A stretch of 64,000 nucleotides of DNA from Pseudomonas petrae (GCF_021728295.1 NZ_JAKJXE010000002.1:434001-498000); one strand, 5' to 3'; positions 17,689-28,473 are shown, numbered from the stretch's first letter. Made by a program: numbers and translations. The notes: generated by a model not told the origin, from the sequence alone.

Positions 17689-18516
17689 ATGTCCACCCAT
17701 ACACCGCAGCAGATCGCCGAGATCACTATCGAAGCCGGCGTAAAAAAGTCCCACCTGCCGACCCTGGCCATCCTGGTGCTGGGTTTTCTGGCGGGGGCAT
17801 TCATCGCCCTGGGCTTTTTGCTGGACATCCATGTCAGCACGATGATCCCGGCGCCATGGGCCTCACTGGGCAATCTGATGGGCGCAGCGGTGTTCCCGCT
17901 GGGTCTGATTCTGGTGATCCTGGCCGGCGGTGAGTTGCTGACCGGCAACATGATGAGCCTGCCGACCGCGATGTTTGCCGGTCGTATTCCGCTGTCCGCG
18001 GTGGCACGCAACTGGGCGCTCGTGACCCTGGCCAACCTGCTGGGCGCGCTGTTCGTCGCCTATTTCTTCGGCCATGTACTTGGCCTGACAGAAGGCGCGT
18101 ACCTGGCGAAAACCCTGGCCATCGCCAAGGCTAAGGTCAGCGCGGATTTTGCCCAGGCATTTATTTCCGGCATCGGTTGCAACTGGCTGGTCTGTCTGGG
18201 GGTATGGTTGTCGTATGCGAGCAAGGACGTGACCGGCAAGATCATCGGCATGTGGTTCCCGATCATGGCGTTCGTCGCGATCGGCTTCCAGCACGTGGTC
18301 GCCAACATGTTCGTGATCCCTGCGGCGATCTTTGCCGATGCCCTGAGCTGGACCGAATTCGTTGAAAACTTCGTCGCGGTGTTCCTGGGCAACGCCGTGG
18401 GGGGTGCAATTTTCGTCGGGCTCGCGTATTACGTGTCCTATTCGAAAGTCATTCAGGCTCCGGCAACCGGCGTCACTGCTGCGGCCATCGAGCAGCAGAC
18501 CGGTAGCCAGATTTAA
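17689..18516 (+). CDS. Formate/nitrite transporter (FNT/FocA family channel)
   Basis: 275 residues with six hydrophobic helices, the size and pattern of FocA/NirC pentameric channels. Family segments visible are 'GCNWLVCLGVWLSYASKDVT' near 170 and 'FQHVVANMFVIPAAIF' near 205, which holds the pore histidine (Gln before it where E. coli FocA has Glu). It would move formate, nitrite or a similar small anion across the inner membrane. moaA follows 75 bp downstream on the same strand, which hints at molybdoenzyme (formate or nitrate) metabolism. The start at 17689 removes a 6-residue extension. Confidence 0.88.
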   Translation: MSTHTPQQIAEITIEAGVKKSHLPTLAILVLGFLAGAFIALGFLLDIHVSTMIPAPWASLGNLMGAAVFPLGLILVILAGGELLTGNMMSLPTAMFAGRIPLSAVARNWALVTLANLLGALFVAYFFGHVLGLTEGAYLAKTLAIAKAKVSADFAQAFISGIGCNWLVCLGVWLSYASKDVTGKIIGMWFPIMAFVAIGFQHVVANMFVIPAAIFADALSWTEFVENFVAVFLGNAVGGAIFVGLAYYVSYSKVIQAPATGVTAAAIEQQTGSQI

Positions 18517-18526
18517 CGCTGCAGCC

Positions 18527-18551
18527 GCGCGCCTCCTTTCCCGGGGCGCGC
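18527..18551 (+). promoter_or_regulatory. GC-rich hairpin between the FNT gene and moaA
   Basis: Arms GCGCGCC and GGCGCGC enclose an 11-base loop just after the FNT stop codon. It may partly terminate transcription so that moaA is expressed less than, or separately from, the channel gene. Confidence 0.45.
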
Positions 18552-18591
18552 ACCCTGTTTCTGCCACGCGTCACGTTGTCGAGAGTAATCA

Positions 18592-19590
18592 ATGTCAGAT
18601 CGAGTCCTGATGGACAGCTATTCACGCAAGGTCGATTACGTCCGCATGTCGGTGACGGATCGATGCGATTTCCGCTGCGTGTATTGCATGGCCGAGGACA
18701 TGACGTTCCTGCCGCGTCAGCAGATTCTCTCCCTCGAAGAAATCCATCAACTGGCCGAGCGTTTCGTGGCGCTGGGCACCAAGAAGATTCGTCTGACCGG
18801 CGGCGAGCCACTGGTGCGTTCCGGCATTGTTGGGCTGGTTCGCAGCATCGCTGGTCTGCCCGGCCTGCGCGAACTGTGCATGACCACCAACGGCTCGCAG
18901 CTCGACAAACTCGCCGTGCCGCTGTTCGAAGCCGGCCTCAAGCGCCTCAACATCAGCCTGGACAGCCTCGATCCCGCGCGCTTCAAGGAGCTGACCCGCA
19001 CCGGTGATCTGAGCAAGGTCATTGCCGGCATCGACGCCGCCAACGCGGCCGGTTTCGAGCGCACCAAGCTCAACTGCGTGGTGATGCAGGGCCGCAACGA
19101 CCACGAGATCAATGATCTGGTCGCCTTCGCCATTGATCGCGGCGTTGATATCACGTTTATCGAAGAGATGCCCCTCGGCACGATCAGCGAGCACAGTCGG
19201 GCCGAGTCGTTCTATTCCAGCGAACAGGTGCGCGAACGCATCGCCGAGCGCTACACCCTGGTGCATTCCACTGAAACCACGTCCGGGCCTTCGCGCTACT
19301 GGCGAGTGGCTGAAGCGCCACACATCCGCATCGGTTTCATCTCGCCCCACAGCCACAACTTCTGCGCGACCTGCAACCGTGTGCGGGTCACGGTGGAAGG
19401 TCGTTTGCTGTTGTGCCTGGGTAACGAGCATTCGGCCGATCTGAAAGCCGTGCTTCGGGCCAATCCGGGTCAGCCGGACAAGCTCGAGAAAGCCATCGTC
19501 AACGCCATGCAATTGAAGCCGTGGAAGCACAACTTCGAGCTCAACGATGACGTGCAGGTGGTGCGCTTCATGAACATGACCGGCGGCTGA
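18592..19590 (+). CDS. moaA: GTP 3',8-cyclase MoaA (molybdenum cofactor synthesis)
   Basis: 332 residues, a radical-SAM enzyme that converts GTP to 3',8-cyclo-GTP, the first step of molybdopterin synthesis. The N-terminal cluster cysteines are C25, C29 and C32 ('CDFRCVYC'); 'LTGGEPLVR' is the SAM-binding loop. The C-terminal second cluster is '[18 protein letters not shown]', and the protein ends in the functional Gly-Gly tail. moaB, moaC and moaE do not follow; Pseudomonas genomes often carry more than one moaA. The pairing with an FNT channel suggests induction with a formate- or nitrate-linked enzyme. Confidence 0.95.
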   Translation: MSDRVLMDSYSRKVDYVRMSVTDRCDFRCVYCMAEDMTFLPRQQILSLEEIHQLAERFVALGTKKIRLTGGEPLVRSGIVGLVRSIAGLPGLRELCMTTNGSQLDKLAVPLFEAGLKRLNISLDSLDPARFKELTRTGDLSKVIAGIDAANAAGFERTKLNCVVMQGRNDHEINDLVAFAIDRGVDITFIEEMPLGTISEHSRAESFYSSEQVRERIAERYTLVHSTETTSGPSRYWRVAEAPHIRIGFISPHSHNFCATCNRVRVTVEGRLLLCLGNEHSADLKAVLRANPGQPDKLEKAIVNAMQLKPWKHNFELNDDVQVVRFMNMTGG

Positions 19591-19678
19591 TACGCACGGG
19601 TGCTGAGCTGATCGGGCGTTTATGAAGCGCCTGGCAGCCTCACGTCTTGAGACCGTCAGTCCTTGCTGAACAGGCTAA

Positions 19679-20500
19679 TCAGCCCTTGATGAAGCCCAGC
19701 AGAATCTCATTGATCTCTTCCGGCTGCACCGTGCACATGCCGTGGGCGCCGCCCTTGACGACGTGCAGCGTCGAGCCTTTCACCAGCTCGTGACTCTTGT
19801 AGCCGGACGCGACGATCGGGACGATCTGGTCGTCATCGCCGTGCAGGATCAGGGTCGGCACGTCGATCTTTTTCAGGTCTTGGGTGAAGTCGGTTTCCGA
19901 GAACGCCTTGATGCAGTCGAACTCGCCCTTGATGCTGCCGAGCATGCCGATGGACCAGAACGAGTCGATGGCGCCCTGGGAGGTTTTCACACCGTCGCGG
20001 TTGAAGCCGAAGAACGGCACGGCCAGATCCTTGAAGAATTGCGAGCGGTCGGCAGTGAAGCCGGCGCGGATGCCGTCGAACACTTCCATGGGCAGGCCTT
20101 CGGGGTTGGCGTCGGTTTTCAGCATGATGGGTGGCACGGCGCCGATCAGGACGGTTTTGGCGACGCGGGCGGTGCCGTGACGGCCGATGTAGCGGGCGAC
20201 TTCACCGCCGCCGGTGGAGTGGCCGATCATGATGGCGTCTTTGAGGTCGAGGGCTTCGAACAGTTGGGCGAGGTCGTCGGCGTAGGTGTCCATGTCGTTG
20301 CCTTCCCAGGTCTGGCCGGAGCGGCCGTGGCCACGGCGGTCGTGGGCGATGACGCGGTAGCCGTGCTGGCCGAGGAAGAGCATTTGTGCGTCCCATGCGT
20401 CGCCGTCGAGGGGCCAGCCATGGGAGAAGACGATCGGCTGGCCGGTGCCCCAGTCTTTGTAGAAGAACTCGGTGCCGTCTTTCAGGGTCAGGGTAGTCAT
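19679..20500 (-). CDS. Alpha/beta hydrolase (non-heme chloroperoxidase/esterase type)
   Basis: 273 residues of the alpha/beta-hydrolase fold. The nucleophile elbow is '[15 protein letters not shown]' (Ser near residue 96), the acid probably '[10 protein letters not shown]' and the base His in '[13 protein letters not shown]'. Sequence style matches the cofactor-free haloperoxidase/perhydrolase group, which are esterases that also form peracids. There is no signal peptide. The start at 20500 has GAGGA upstream and gives the family's usual '[18 protein letters not shown]' opening. Physiological substrate unknown. Confidence 0.88.
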   Translation of the reverse strand: MTTLTLKDGTEFFYKDWGTGQPIVFSHGWPLDGDAWDAQMLFLGQHGYRVIAHDRRGHGRSGQTWEGNDMDTYADDLAQLFEALDLKDAIMIGHSTGGGEVARYIGRHGTARVAKTVLIGAVPPIMLKTDANPEGLPMEVFDGIRAGFTADRSQFFKDLAVPFFGFNRDGVKTSQGAIDSFWSIGMLGSIKGEFDCIKAFSETDFTQDLKKIDVPTLILHGDDDQIVPIVASGYKSHELVKGSTLHVVKGGAHGMCTVQPEEINEILLGFIKG

Positions 20501-20606
20501 GTGACGCAATCCTCGGGAACTGTGCTGGGAAGGTTCAGCGTAGTCCCGGATCGCGGATGTGCATTGTCGATATGTGCTGGTTTGAGCGTGGCAAGGTTTC
20601 AAGCCA

Positions 20607-20913
20607 GATCAAGATCAAGGGCGTCTGCCTGGGGGCAGACTGTTTCGCCTTCGGCGACTTACTTTTGAAAAGCACCAAAAGTAAGCAAAAGTGCCTGCTC
20701 CTGGTTGGGCCCTTCCTTCGTCAGGGTTCCTTCACTCCGGCCTCGCTCCGTGGGCCCGCGCCGAACGGACATCCATGTCCTGACGGCGCTCTCGCCGCAT
20801 CCATGCGGCTCGGCCCACTGCGCGAGACCTGCGTTCAGCCTGCACCCAAGTCGCGATTGGCGATGTTTGGACGTTTTGTGTTTGAAGATCAAAAGCAGAT
20901 CACAAGCAGATCA
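20607..20913 (+). repeat. Long structured repeat element, copy A
   Basis: First of three copies (with 34918-35225 inverted and 53589-53890) of a roughly 300-bp intergenic element. It begins with GATCAA units and contains successive hairpins: GTCTGCC/GGCAGAC, CTTACTTTTG/CAAAAGTAAG (20658-20667 with 20676-20685), GGACAT/ATGTCC and CCGCAT/ATGCGG. It ends near a GAAGATCAAAAGC stretch beside REP palindromes. ORFs across it are not supported as genes. Confidence 0.75.
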
Positions 20914-21326
20914 ACGGCTTCCCGGCTGAAGCCGGTCCTACAGTCGTAGCCAATTCCACAGGGTGTACGCGGTGCCTTTAGTGGGACCGGCTTTAGCCGG
21001 GAAGAGGCCAGTGTGTCCACCGGCAATGTCGCGGCCTGACATCTGATCGTGCCCACGCTCCGCGTGGGTATGCATCCCGGGACGCTCCGCGTCCATCCCC
21101 GGTTAAAACCGGTCCCACTGACTGCACGCGCTACTGTTAGTGGGACTGGCTTTAGCCGGGAAGGCGTCGGTAATCACACTAAAAATTGATGGTGCACCCG
21201 CTGGCCTCTTCCCGGCTGAAGCCGGCCCTACCAAATCGCGTGCATCCAGCTTGGCCACCACCCATTTCACTGACTGCACGCGTTGCTCTTGGTGGGACCG
21301 GCTTTAGCCGGGAAGAGGCCGGGGTG
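20914..21326. repeat. REP cluster with a second repeat family
   Basis: At least five REP palindromes (around 20915-20945, 20980-21010, 21130-21168, 21203-21233 and 21290-21325), alternating in orientation, share the stem CCGGCTTTAGCCGG or its variants. Between them at 21045-21093 is another repeat family, with the palindrome CCCACGCTCCGCGTGGG followed by GGACGCTCCGCGTCC. The cluster separates the hydrolase gene from the 3' end of the chemoreceptor; no gene is seen in it. Confidence 0.8.
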
Positions 21327-21360
21327 GCCACCGGCGATGTCGTGGCCTGATAAAGGTGCC

Positions 21361-23367
21361 TCAGGCCTGGTTGCCACCGCGGCTCAACGCACCCAGACGG
21401 CCGGATATCGACTGCATGCCTTTGCCCAGTTCGCGCAAGGTGCCGGCATCCCGTGCGCCTTGTTCACTGGAGGCATGAATGCGCACCGCCAGCTCATTGA
21501 TTTCGTGGGTGACATGGCTCTGCTCCTGGGCGGCCACCGCGATCTGATGCGCGCGCTGCACGATGTCATCGAAGCTGAAAACGGTCGTGCCCAGTGTGGC
21601 GGCGACATTGACAGCCTGCTGCACCGACTCATGGGTGCGCTGTGCGCCGTTCTGCATGGTCGAGACCGCCGCACTGGAGGCCTGACGCAGTTGCGCAATC
21701 ATGTCCTGAATCTCGTTCGCCGAGGCCTGGGTTCGCCCGGCGAGGGTGCGCACCTCATCTGCCACGACCGCAAAGCCACGCCCCTGCTCGCCTGCGCGCG
21801 CCGCTTCGATGGCGGCGTTCAGGGCCAGCAGGTTGGTCTGTTGGGAGATCGATTTGATCACCTCCAGCACGCTGCCCACGCGCTCGATGTCATCGCCCAA
21901 TTGGGTGATTGCGCCCGCCGCCCCGGCAATGTCCGTTGCCAATACTTCGATGGACTGGCTGTTGCTGTTGACCTGATCCTGGCTTTTCTGCGCATCGACC
22001 AGAGAACGGCGGGCGGTGTCGGAGCAGTCCGTGGTGTTCTGGGCGACTTCGTTGGCACTGGCCGACATCTCGGTGATCGCGGTCGCCAGCAAGGTGTTGT
22101 CCTGGCGCTGGGATTCGGCCCGCTCGGCGAGCCCATGGGACAGCTGCGCCAGCTCGTTGGACTGGCGTTCCAGGGACACCGACTCCTCGGCGATCCGGTG
22201 CAGCATGTCGCGCAGGGAACCTGCGTATTGGTTGACCGACTCACGCAGCGCCCCTATCTCGTCGGCCCGCAAAACGGCCAGTTGAGTATCGGTCTGACCG
22301 CCTTGGCCCAGACTTGAGATCTGTGCAGTGGTTTCCTCCAGTTGCGCCAGCAGCCGCTTGCCTGCCAGCCAGGCCAGACCCAGCAGCACGCCTAACAGCG
22401 GCAACAGGAACAACAGAATCTGTCCGGTGAGGCGGTTGGCCAGGCCGACGACGCGGGCTTCCGGGGTCACCAGACCAATGCGCCAGCCCGTGCCGGCCAT
22501 GGTGGCCAGCGTTACGTAGGCCGGGCCGTTGAGCCGGCCATCGTGTTCAATCCTCAGGGTCGAGAGAGCCGAGGCGTTGCTCGCGAGCTGATCAGCCACC
22601 GGCTTTAACCAGGGCTGCTGCTGGCTCAATCCGGTCATGGTCAGAAGGCCCTGGGTGCCTTTCGCATCGGGGAAATAAAGCACATTCCCTGAAGGATCGA
22701 CCGCAAATGCGTAGCCGTCCGTGACGCCGCCCTTCTCTTTGAGGAAGGCCGCCAGACCGTCAAGCTTGAGGTCGATGGTCGCGACACCGGCGAACGCGCC
22801 TGCCGCCCGATAAGGCACGCTGCAGGTGGTCATCGCCACGCCACTGACCGGGTCCTGGTAAGCATCGGACCAGACGCAACGCCCTGCGGGTGCGGACTTG
22901 GCCCCGATGTACCAGGACTCAGCCTGATAAGGCGGCGTCTTGGCCTGGTTGTATTCGTCCGAAAAGTCCAGCCGATTGCTGGCGTTACGCGCCCAGAAAA
23001 AGCTGCGACGCTCGGTGCCTGGGGAAAAGGCGTTGGGCTCCGGCCACAAGCCCCCACCGGCGATGGCGGAATCCCCCTGGCTGTCGATCAAACCGGGAAA
23101 ATTGCTCATGTACAGGGTTTCTTCGTGGGGCAGCGTCTCCGCCAGCAGCGCCATGGCAGCAGCGGTCCCCTCGATGCGGCTCAATGGCAACGCCAGCTGA
23201 CGGGTAATGGCGCTGGCTGACTGCTCCGCCGACTCGGTACCGGCAGCCACCAGTTGGGGTTTGCCCCCCAAGGTCATGACCGCGAAAATCGCCACGGCCG
23301 TCAGAACGAGCAATGTCAGGATTCCCAAGGTCATTCGTCCAGCAATACGGCGGGGAATCAAAGACAT
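21361..23367 (-). CDS. Transmembrane chemoreceptor with Cache-type sensor domain
   Basis: 668 residues. Membrane helices near 15-37 and 318-340 flank a periplasmic sensor of about 280 residues that looks like a double Cache domain ('[12 protein letters not shown]', '[15 protein letters not shown]', '[17 protein letters not shown]'). A HAMP-like linker and the MCP signalling hairpin follow, with the tip '[20 protein letters not shown]'. Ligand unknown. The ATG at 23367 has GGAG seven bases upstream; a TTG two codons earlier is less likely. It is a single gene, between a repeat cluster and the end of the phn operon. Confidence 0.92.
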   Translation of the reverse strand: MSLIPRRIAGRMTLGILTLLVLTAVAIFAVMTLGGKPQLVAAGTESAEQSASAITRQLALPLSRIEGTAAAMALLAETLPHEETLYMSNFPGLIDSQGDSAIAGGGLWPEPNAFSPGTERRSFFWARNASNRLDFSDEYNQAKTPPYQAESWYIGAKSAPAGRCVWSDAYQDPVSGVAMTTCSVPYRAAGAFAGVATIDLKLDGLAAFLKEKGGVTDGYAFAVDPSGNVLYFPDAKGTQGLLTMTGLSQQQPWLKPVADQLASNASALSTLRIEHDGRLNGPAYVTLATMAGTGWRIGLVTPEARVVGLANRLTGQILLFLLPLLGVLLGLAWLAGKRLLAQLEETTAQISSLGQGGQTDTQLAVLRADEIGALRESVNQYAGSLRDMLHRIAEESVSLERQSNELAQLSHGLAERAESQRQDNTLLATAITEMSASANEVAQNTTDCSDTARRSLVDAQKSQDQVNSNSQSIEVLATDIAGAAGAITQLGDDIERVGSVLEVIKSISQQTNLLALNAAIEAARAGEQGRGFAVVADEVRTLAGRTQASANEIQDMIAQLRQASSAAVSTMQNGAQRTHESVQQAVNVAATLGTTVFSFDDIVQRAHQIAVAAQEQSHVTHEINELAVRIHASSEQGARDAGTLRELGKGMQSISGRLGALSRGGNQA

Positions 23368-23505
23368 GGTCAAACTCCGAAGAAAATGTAGGGCTACATT
23401 TGCAACGGCCGTGACGGGTAAAAGTTGAAGCTGAACCGAGGTTTCACCGACAGGGGCGACAGATGGTCATGCACGGCCTCGCATAGGCCTCCCCACCTGG
23501 CCTGT

Positions 23506-24255
23506 TCACACCCTCATTGCGTCCCGAGCCACCCGAACATGTTCGGGCAGTTCAGCCCCATGCTCCATCAGCCACGCATCCAGCGTATGCCCCACATGGG
23601 TCAACACGGCCTGATGGGGCTTGAGCGCTTCAATGATCTGCAGCGCCACATTCACATCATTGTGGTTGCGCGGCGTGTGCGGTTGGGGCGGCATGGAGCA
23701 GTCGAGGACCAGGACGTCGAGCGCCTCGCGCTGCAAAAAGGTCTGGGTGTCGTGGGGCAAACCGACGGTGTCGGTGAGGTAAGCGATGCGCCGGCCGCCG
23801 CCTTCGAGCAAGTAACCCAGCGTCGGTTTCGAGTGCAGCAGCGGCAGTGCGGTGACGTGGAGTTCGCCCAGCACGCGGCTTTCAAATGGCATGAAGGGTT
23901 GGCTGAAGTCGAGGATGCCGGGGTGTTTGTACAGGTCTGACAACCCTTCGGCGTCGATCGGGCCGTGCACCGGGATCACCAGTCCCTGGCCCCAGCGCAG
24001 GTGCAACAGACCCTGGGCATGGTCGGCGTGGTAGTGGGTTTGCAAAATCCCACTGAGGCTGCGCGGCGGGAAGCGTTCGGTCAGGTCGGGCAAGCCGCTG
24101 TCGATCAGCCAGCGCTGTTCGCCCAGTTCCACCAGCGCGCAGCACGGGCGTCGACGCAGGCGTTGGTCGGCATGGGCGGCGCGACAGGCGGCGCATTCAC
24201 AGCCGTACACCGGCACTTGCCGCGCATCGCCCGTGCCCAACAGGGTCAGGCGCAT
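23506..24255 (-). CDS. phnP: PhnP, phosphoribosyl cyclic phosphate phosphodiesterase
   Basis: 249 residues of metallo-beta-lactamase fold that open 5-phosphoribosyl 1,2-cyclic phosphate to ribose 1,5-bisphosphate late in C-P lyase catabolism. The metal site 'THYHADHAQG' is near residue 73, with further ligands in 'LTDTVGLP' and 'LTHVGHT'. 'YGCECAACRAAH' near the start is the structural zinc-binding cysteine region typical of PhnP. It is the last gene of the operon and overlaps phnN by 10 bases. Confidence 0.95.
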   Translation of the reverse strand: MRLTLLGTGDARQVPVYGCECAACRAAHADQRLRRRPCCALVELGEQRWLIDSGLPDLTERFPPRSLSGILQTHYHADHAQGLLHLRWGQGLVIPVHGPIDAEGLSDLYKHPGILDFSQPFMPFESRVLGELHVTALPLLHSKPTLGYLLEGGGRRIAYLTDTVGLPHDTQTFLQREALDVLVLDCSMPPQPHTPRNHNDVNVALQIIEALKPHQAVLTHVGHTLDAWLMEHGAELPEHVRVARDAMRV

Positions 24256-24812
24256 GCGTGGGCGCGCGCCAGTCGCTGCAACAGTCGGGCGACTGTTTGC
24301 TCCAGCGCGCCGGAGTTGTCGAGCACGATCAACGACGGGTCGCTCACCTGCAGGTCGTCAGCGAATTGCGCGTTGCGCGCCAGTCGGGTTTCGATGTCTT
24401 CGGCCGATTCCCGCGCCCGACTGAGCAATCGATCCCGCAACACCGCCTGATCCACCGTCAGCAGCACCACCCACAGCGACGGATACCGCGACCGCGCTTG
24501 AGGCAGATGGCCGCGCGAGCCGTTGACCAGTACGTCGTGACCGTCGGCCAGCCATTGATCGATCTCTTTCGGGATGCCGTAATGCAAGCCGTTGGCCGAC
24601 CAGCTCAAGGCAAATGCGCCCTGGGCCTGCAGCTCGTCAAAGCGCTCGACGCTGACGGCCTGGGCCGCTTCGCCCTTGGCTTCCGCCGAACGGGTGATGA
24701 CCCGCCGCACGATTCGGCAGTCCCGCGCAGCCAATGCCTCGCGGGCCGCGTCCAGCAGGCTGTCCTTGCCCGAACCCGACGGCCCGATGAGATAGATCAA
24801 CCTGCCTGCCAT
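24246..24812 (-). CDS. phnN: PhnN, ribose 1,5-bisphosphate phosphokinase
   Basis: 188 residues, a guanylate-kinase-like P-loop enzyme with 'LIGPSGSGKDSLLDAA' near residue 8. It phosphorylates ribose 1,5-bisphosphate to PRPP, returning the sugar of the phosphonate pathway to nucleotide synthesis. Its start overlaps the last base of the phnM stop (24812). In P. stutzeri and E. coli phn clusters the same order M-N-P is found, without phnO here. Confidence 0.94.
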   Translation of the reverse strand: MAGRLIYLIGPSGSGKDSLLDAAREALAARDCRIVRRVITRSAEAKGEAAQAVSVERFDELQAQGAFALSWSANGLHYGIPKEIDQWLADGHDVLVNGSRGHLPQARSRYPSLWVVLLTVDQAVLRDRLLSRARESAEDIETRLARNAQFADDLQVSDPSLIVLDNSGALEQTVARLLQRLARAHACA

Positions 24813-25987
24813 CAGAACACCCTCTTCGCTTGTCGCCAGACTTGTTGAATGATCGGCAGTGTGCCCAACGCTCGGGCGTGGATCAGGTCGGCGCGCAGAC
24901 CGACGCGGATCTCCCCGCGATCCTGCAAGCCCGCCGAACGGGCCGGTGCCAGGCTGACCGTGGTCACCGCGCGTGCCAGTCCGGCGCCCGTCGACGCATC
25001 CGCTGACACCTGCGACTCATCCAACTGGGCGCCCAGGGTGAACGCCGCCTGCAACAGGCTGGCCGGATAGTAATCGCTGGAGAGAATATCCAGTAGCCCT
25101 TCTTCGGCCAATGTCGCCGCCGCGATGTTGCCCGAGTGCGAGCCGCCGCGAACGATGTTCGGCGCGCCCATCAACACGCTCATGCCCAGACGGCGGCAGC
25201 CCTGCGCCGCTTCAAGGGTGGTCGGGAACTCGGCGATGCTCATGCCGTAGGCCGCCGACTCTTCCACGTGGGCCAGGGTGGCGTCGTCGTGACTGGCCAC
25301 CGACAGGCCCCGCGCCAGGCAGATGTCGACGATGGCCCGGCGATAACGGTCGCTGTAGGTCTTCGAGTTGGCGACCTGCTCGACGATGAATGCGTCCATC
25401 TGCTCGCTGCTCAGGTGGTACTTGCCCATGTAGTACTCACGGTACTTGGATTCCAGGGCGAACTGGCGCTGGCCCGGCGAATGGTCCATCACCGACACCA
25501 GCTGCACCAGCGGTTGCTCGACCAGGTCGCGGAACACGCTGAGGGTGTCGGGGTGGCACACTTCGCAGCGCAGGTGCAGGCGGTGCTCGGCACGGGTCAT
25601 GTCGGCGGCGTTCGCCTTGGCGATCGCGTCGACCATGCCCGGCAGTTGCTGCATGCGCTTGCCCTTGGGATTGACGTCGCCGATGGACAGCGCGTCGAAC
25701 ACCGTGGTGATGCCCGCCGCGATGATTTGCGCGTCGTGGCTCATCACCGCCGAGGCCGACGGCCAGTCCACACCCGGGCGCGGGCTCAGGTGTTTTTCCA
25801 GATTGTCGGTGTGCAGCTCGACCAGTCCCGGCAGCAGGTAATCGCCGTTGAGGTTCTGCGCCTGGGACAGCTGGCTGATGCTGTCATCGACTTCGCTGAT
25901 CAAACCGTCACGCAGCACGACGGTGCCGGCGAAGACGTGTTCGGCGGTGACGATCTTGGCGTTGGTCAGGATCTGTTCGTTCAGCAT
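24812..25987 (-). CDS. phnM: PhnM, ribosyl-phosphonate triphosphate diphosphatase
   Basis: 391 residues, amidohydrolase family. It removes pyrophosphate from alpha-D-ribose 1-phosphonate 5-triphosphate, making the substrate of the C-P lyase PhnJ. Metal-binding segments include '[19 protein letters not shown]' near 55 and '[15 protein letters not shown]' near 230. The start ATG overlaps the end of phnL by seven bases. Confidence 0.95.
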   Translation of the reverse strand: MLNEQILTNAKIVTAEHVFAGTVVLRDGLISEVDDSISQLSQAQNLNGDYLLPGLVELHTDNLEKHLSPRPGVDWPSASAVMSHDAQIIAAGITTVFDALSIGDVNPKGKRMQQLPGMVDAIAKANAADMTRAEHRLHLRCEVCHPDTLSVFRDLVEQPLVQLVSVMDHSPGQRQFALESKYREYYMGKYHLSSEQMDAFIVEQVANSKTYSDRYRRAIVDICLARGLSVASHDDATLAHVEESAAYGMSIAEFPTTLEAAQGCRRLGMSVLMGAPNIVRGGSHSGNIAAATLAEEGLLDILSSDYYPASLLQAAFTLGAQLDESQVSADASTGAGLARAVTTVSLAPARSAGLQDRGEIRVGLRADLIHARALGTLPIIQQVWRQAKRVF

Positions 25988-26739
25988 TGTTCGGTCTCCT
26001 TCGGGCTCGATGCCATGGATGCCATTGAGGCCTGCGGGTCAAGGTCGGGCGGGGTCATGTCCAGATGACGGTCGGACACTGCTTCCCGGGCCAGTCGGTC
26101 GTGGAAAATGCCGATCACCGCAGCGCCGGCGCTCTTCGCTTCATTGATCAATTCGAGGACCACCTGACGGTTGCCGTCGTCCAGCGACGCGGTCGGCTCG
26201 TCCAGCAGCATCACCGGCCACGGCACCATGAAGCCGCGAGCGATGTTGACGCGCTGCTGTTCGCCGCCGGAAAACGTGCCCGGCGCCAGTTGCCACAGCC
26301 GCTGGGGAATGTTCAGCCGAGCGAGCAGATGCTCGGCGCGTGCCTGGGCGTCTTCACGCTTCCAGCCACGGGCCAGGCCCGGTTCCATGACCACGTCGAC
26401 GGTGGCGACGCGGGGAATCACCCGCAGAAACTGGCTGACGTAGCCGAGGGTTTGCTGCCGCACCTGCAACACATCCCGGGGCGCAGCGCCGACCAGTTCC
26501 AGCCATTCGCCCTGGTGCTGCACGCGAATGCTGCCACCGGCTGGCAGGTAGTTGCCGTACAAGGTGCGCAACAGCGTGCTTTTCCCGGCGCCGGAATGGC
26601 CATGGAGCACCAGGCATTCGCCGCCGCTGACGGAGAAATTCAGGCCGCCCAGCACGTTGAGTACCACGCCATTCTGCTGGTGCAGGGTGAAGGTTTTCGA
26701 GAGGTCACGGACCTCGATCAGAGCGTTCATCAAAGGCAT
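25981..26739 (-). CDS. phnL: PhnL, ABC-type ATPase of the C-P lyase complex
   Basis: 252 residues with Walker A '[20 protein letters not shown]', signature '[15 protein letters not shown]' and Walker B '[12 protein letters not shown]'. PhnL works with the GHIJ core in making the ribosyl phosphonate triphosphate and is not a transporter subunit. A second ATG at 26730 ('[12 protein letters not shown]') is possible; neither start has a clear ribosome site. A 13-bp gap follows phnK. Confidence 0.95.
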   Translation of the reverse strand: MPLMNALIEVRDLSKTFTLHQQNGVVLNVLGGLNFSVSGGECLVLHGHSGAGKSTLLRTLYGNYLPAGGSIRVQHQGEWLELVGAAPRDVLQVRQQTLGYVSQFLRVIPRVATVDVVMEPGLARGWKREDAQARAEHLLARLNIPQRLWQLAPGTFSGGEQQRVNIARGFMVPWPVMLLDEPTASLDDGNRQVVLELINEAKSAGAAVIGIFHDRLAREAVSDRHLDMTPPDLDPQASMASMASSPKETEQC

Positions 26740-26752
26740 CCCGAAAGGCGGA

Positions 26753-27583
26753 TCATGGCTGCAGCACCGAAGACACCAGCAGCTGCGAATACGGATGTTG
26801 CGGGTCGTCGAGGATCTGGTCGGTCAGGCCGGTTTCCACCACGTGGGAGCGGCGCATGACCATCAGCCGATCGGCAAGCAGGCGGGCGACTGCGAGGTCG
26901 TGGGTGACGATGACCACCGCCAGGTCGAGTTCGCGCACCAGCCCGCGCATCAGGTCGAGCAAACGCGCCTGCACCGACACATCAAGGCCGCCGGTGGGTT
27001 CGTCCATGAACACCAGCCGTGGGCCGGACACCAGATTTCGGGCGATTTGCAGACGCTGCTGCATGCCGCCGGAAAAGGTCCGTGGCAGGTCGTCGATGCG
27101 CGCCGGGTCGATCTCCACCTGGTTGAGCCAATCCAGCCCCGCCGCCCGCAGCGCCTGATAATTGCGCACGCCCTGGGCCATCAGCCGCTCGCCGATATTG
27201 GCGCCGGCCGACACCGCCATGCGCAGGCCGTCGCGGGGGTTCTGCTCGACGAAGCCCCATTCGGTGCGCAGCAAGGTGCGACGTTCGGCCTCGCTGGCGC
27301 TGTACAGGTCCAGCCATTGGCCGGCGCTTTTATGGCTGTCAGCGAGGCGGTAATCGATGACGCCGCTGTCGGGCGGGCAACGGCCGCTGAGCAGTGACAG
27401 CAGCGTCGATTTGCCCGAGCCGGACTCGCCGACAATGCCCAGCACCTCACCCGGATAGAGCTCGAAACTGACGTCCTGACAGCCTTTCTCCGGACCGTAC
27501 AACTTGGTCAGTCCGCGCACTTTCAGCAGTGGCTGGGTGCGGTCGCTAACGGCATCACGGTCGATCTGTTGAGCAGCATTCAT
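26753..27583 (-). CDS. phnK: PhnK, ABC-type ATPase associated with the C-P lyase core
   Basis: 276 residues with '[19 protein letters not shown]' (Walker A), '[15 protein letters not shown]' (signature) and '[16 protein letters not shown]' (Walker B). In E. coli PhnK docks onto the PhnGHIJ core. The start at 27583 overlaps the phnJ stop as ATGA; a longer in-frame reading back to 27724 lies inside phnJ and is rejected. Confidence 0.95.
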   Translation of the reverse strand: MNAAQQIDRDAVSDRTQPLLKVRGLTKLYGPEKGCQDVSFELYPGEVLGIVGESGSGKSTLLSLLSGRCPPDSGVIDYRLADSHKSAGQWLDLYSASEAERRTLLRTEWGFVEQNPRDGLRMAVSAGANIGERLMAQGVRNYQALRAAGLDWLNQVEIDPARIDDLPRTFSGGMQQRLQIARNLVSGPRLVFMDEPTGGLDVSVQARLLDLMRGLVRELDLAVVIVTHDLAVARLLADRLMVMRRSHVVETGLTDQILDDPQHPYSQLLVSSVLQP

Positions 27584-28473
27584 TGCGCGGCCCTCCCCTG
27601 ACTGACCCGCTGCGCGCAGTAGTCGGTGTCCGAGCAGACGAAGCTCTGGGTGCCCTGATCGTCGAGGATCAGCTCGTCGAGGAACGAATCGTGGCTGCCA
27701 CAGATGGCGCAGTTGTGTTCCCACTTCTGCACTTCAAAGGGGTGATCTTCAAAATCGAGGCTGGTGACGCGGGTGAACGGCGGCACCGCGTAAAGGCGCT
27801 TCTCGCGACCGGCACCGAACAGCATCAGCGCCGGGCTCATGTCGAGTTTCGGGTTGTCGAATTTGGGGATCGGCGACGGGTCCATGACGTAGCGCTCGTC
27901 GACGGTCACCGGGTAGGCGTAGGCCGTGGCGATATGGCCGAAGGTGGCGATGTCTTCGTAGAGCTTGACGTGCATGACGCCGTAATCATTCAGCGCGTGC
28001 ATGGTGCGGGTCTCGGTTTCCGACGGTTCGATGAAGCGCAGCGGCTCGGGGATCGGCACCTGATAGACCATGATCTGGTCGGCGTGCAGCGGCGTTTCCG
28101 GGATGCGGTGACGGGTCTGGATGATCGTCGCTTCGGGGGTGCGCTCGGTGGTGGCGACGCCGGCGGTGCGGGCAAAGAAACGGCGGATCGACACGGCGTT
28201 GGTGGTGTCGTCGGCGCCCTGATCGATGACTTTCAGCACGTCTTCGGCACCGAGGATCGCGGCGGTCAGTTGCATGCCGCCGGTGCCCCAGCCATAGGGC
28301 AGCGGCATTTCGCGGCCACCGAAGGGCACTTGATAGCCGGGAATCGCCACGGCCTTGAGCAGGCCGCGACGGATCATGCGTTTGGTCTGCTCATCCAGAT
28401 ACGCGAAGTTATAGGCCTCGTCTCGTGGGGCCTGTGGTTGTGGCTGTGGACGTGGCTGCGTGGCGGCGTTCAT
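27580..28473 (-). CDS. phnJ: PhnJ, radical-SAM carbon-phosphorus lyase
   Basis: 297 residues. PhnJ cleaves the C-P bond of the ribosylated phosphonate, releasing the hydrocarbon (methane from methylphosphonate). The cluster cysteines lie near the C-terminus as 'CAICGSHDSF' and, 21 residues on, 'CSDTDYC', the unusual CX2CX21CX5C order of this enzyme. The N-terminus 'YNFAYLDEQTKRMIRRGLLK' and 'GRGMPLPYGWGTGG'-like stretch ('GGREMPLPYGWGTGGMQLT') are family hallmarks. It overlaps phnI and phnK by four bases each. Confidence 0.97.
   Translation of the reverse strand: MNAATQPRPQPQPQAPRDEAYNFAYLDEQTKRMIRRGLLKAVAIPGYQVPFGGREMPLPYGWGTGGMQLTAAILGAEDVLKVIDQGADDTTNAVSIRRFFARTAGVATTERTPEATIIQTRHRIPETPLHADQIMVYQVPIPEPLRFIEPSETETRTMHALNDYGVMHVKLYEDIATFGHIATAYAYPVTVDERYVMDPSPIPKFDNPKLDMSPALMLFGAGREKRLYAVPPFTRVTSLDFEDHPFEVQKWEHNCAICGSHDSFLDELILDDQGTQSFVCSDTDYCAQRVSQGRAAQ

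Noticed and set aside
20557..20949. Open frames within the long repeat element here and in its two other copies
   Set aside because: Frames recur in every copy and on both strands, lack ribosome sites and track conserved hairpins, so they reflect repeat DNA and not proteins.
26753..27724. PhnK with a 47-residue N-terminal extension
   Set aside because: The extension lies entirely inside phnJ in another frame; the ATGA overlap at 27580-27583 and family length support the shorter form.
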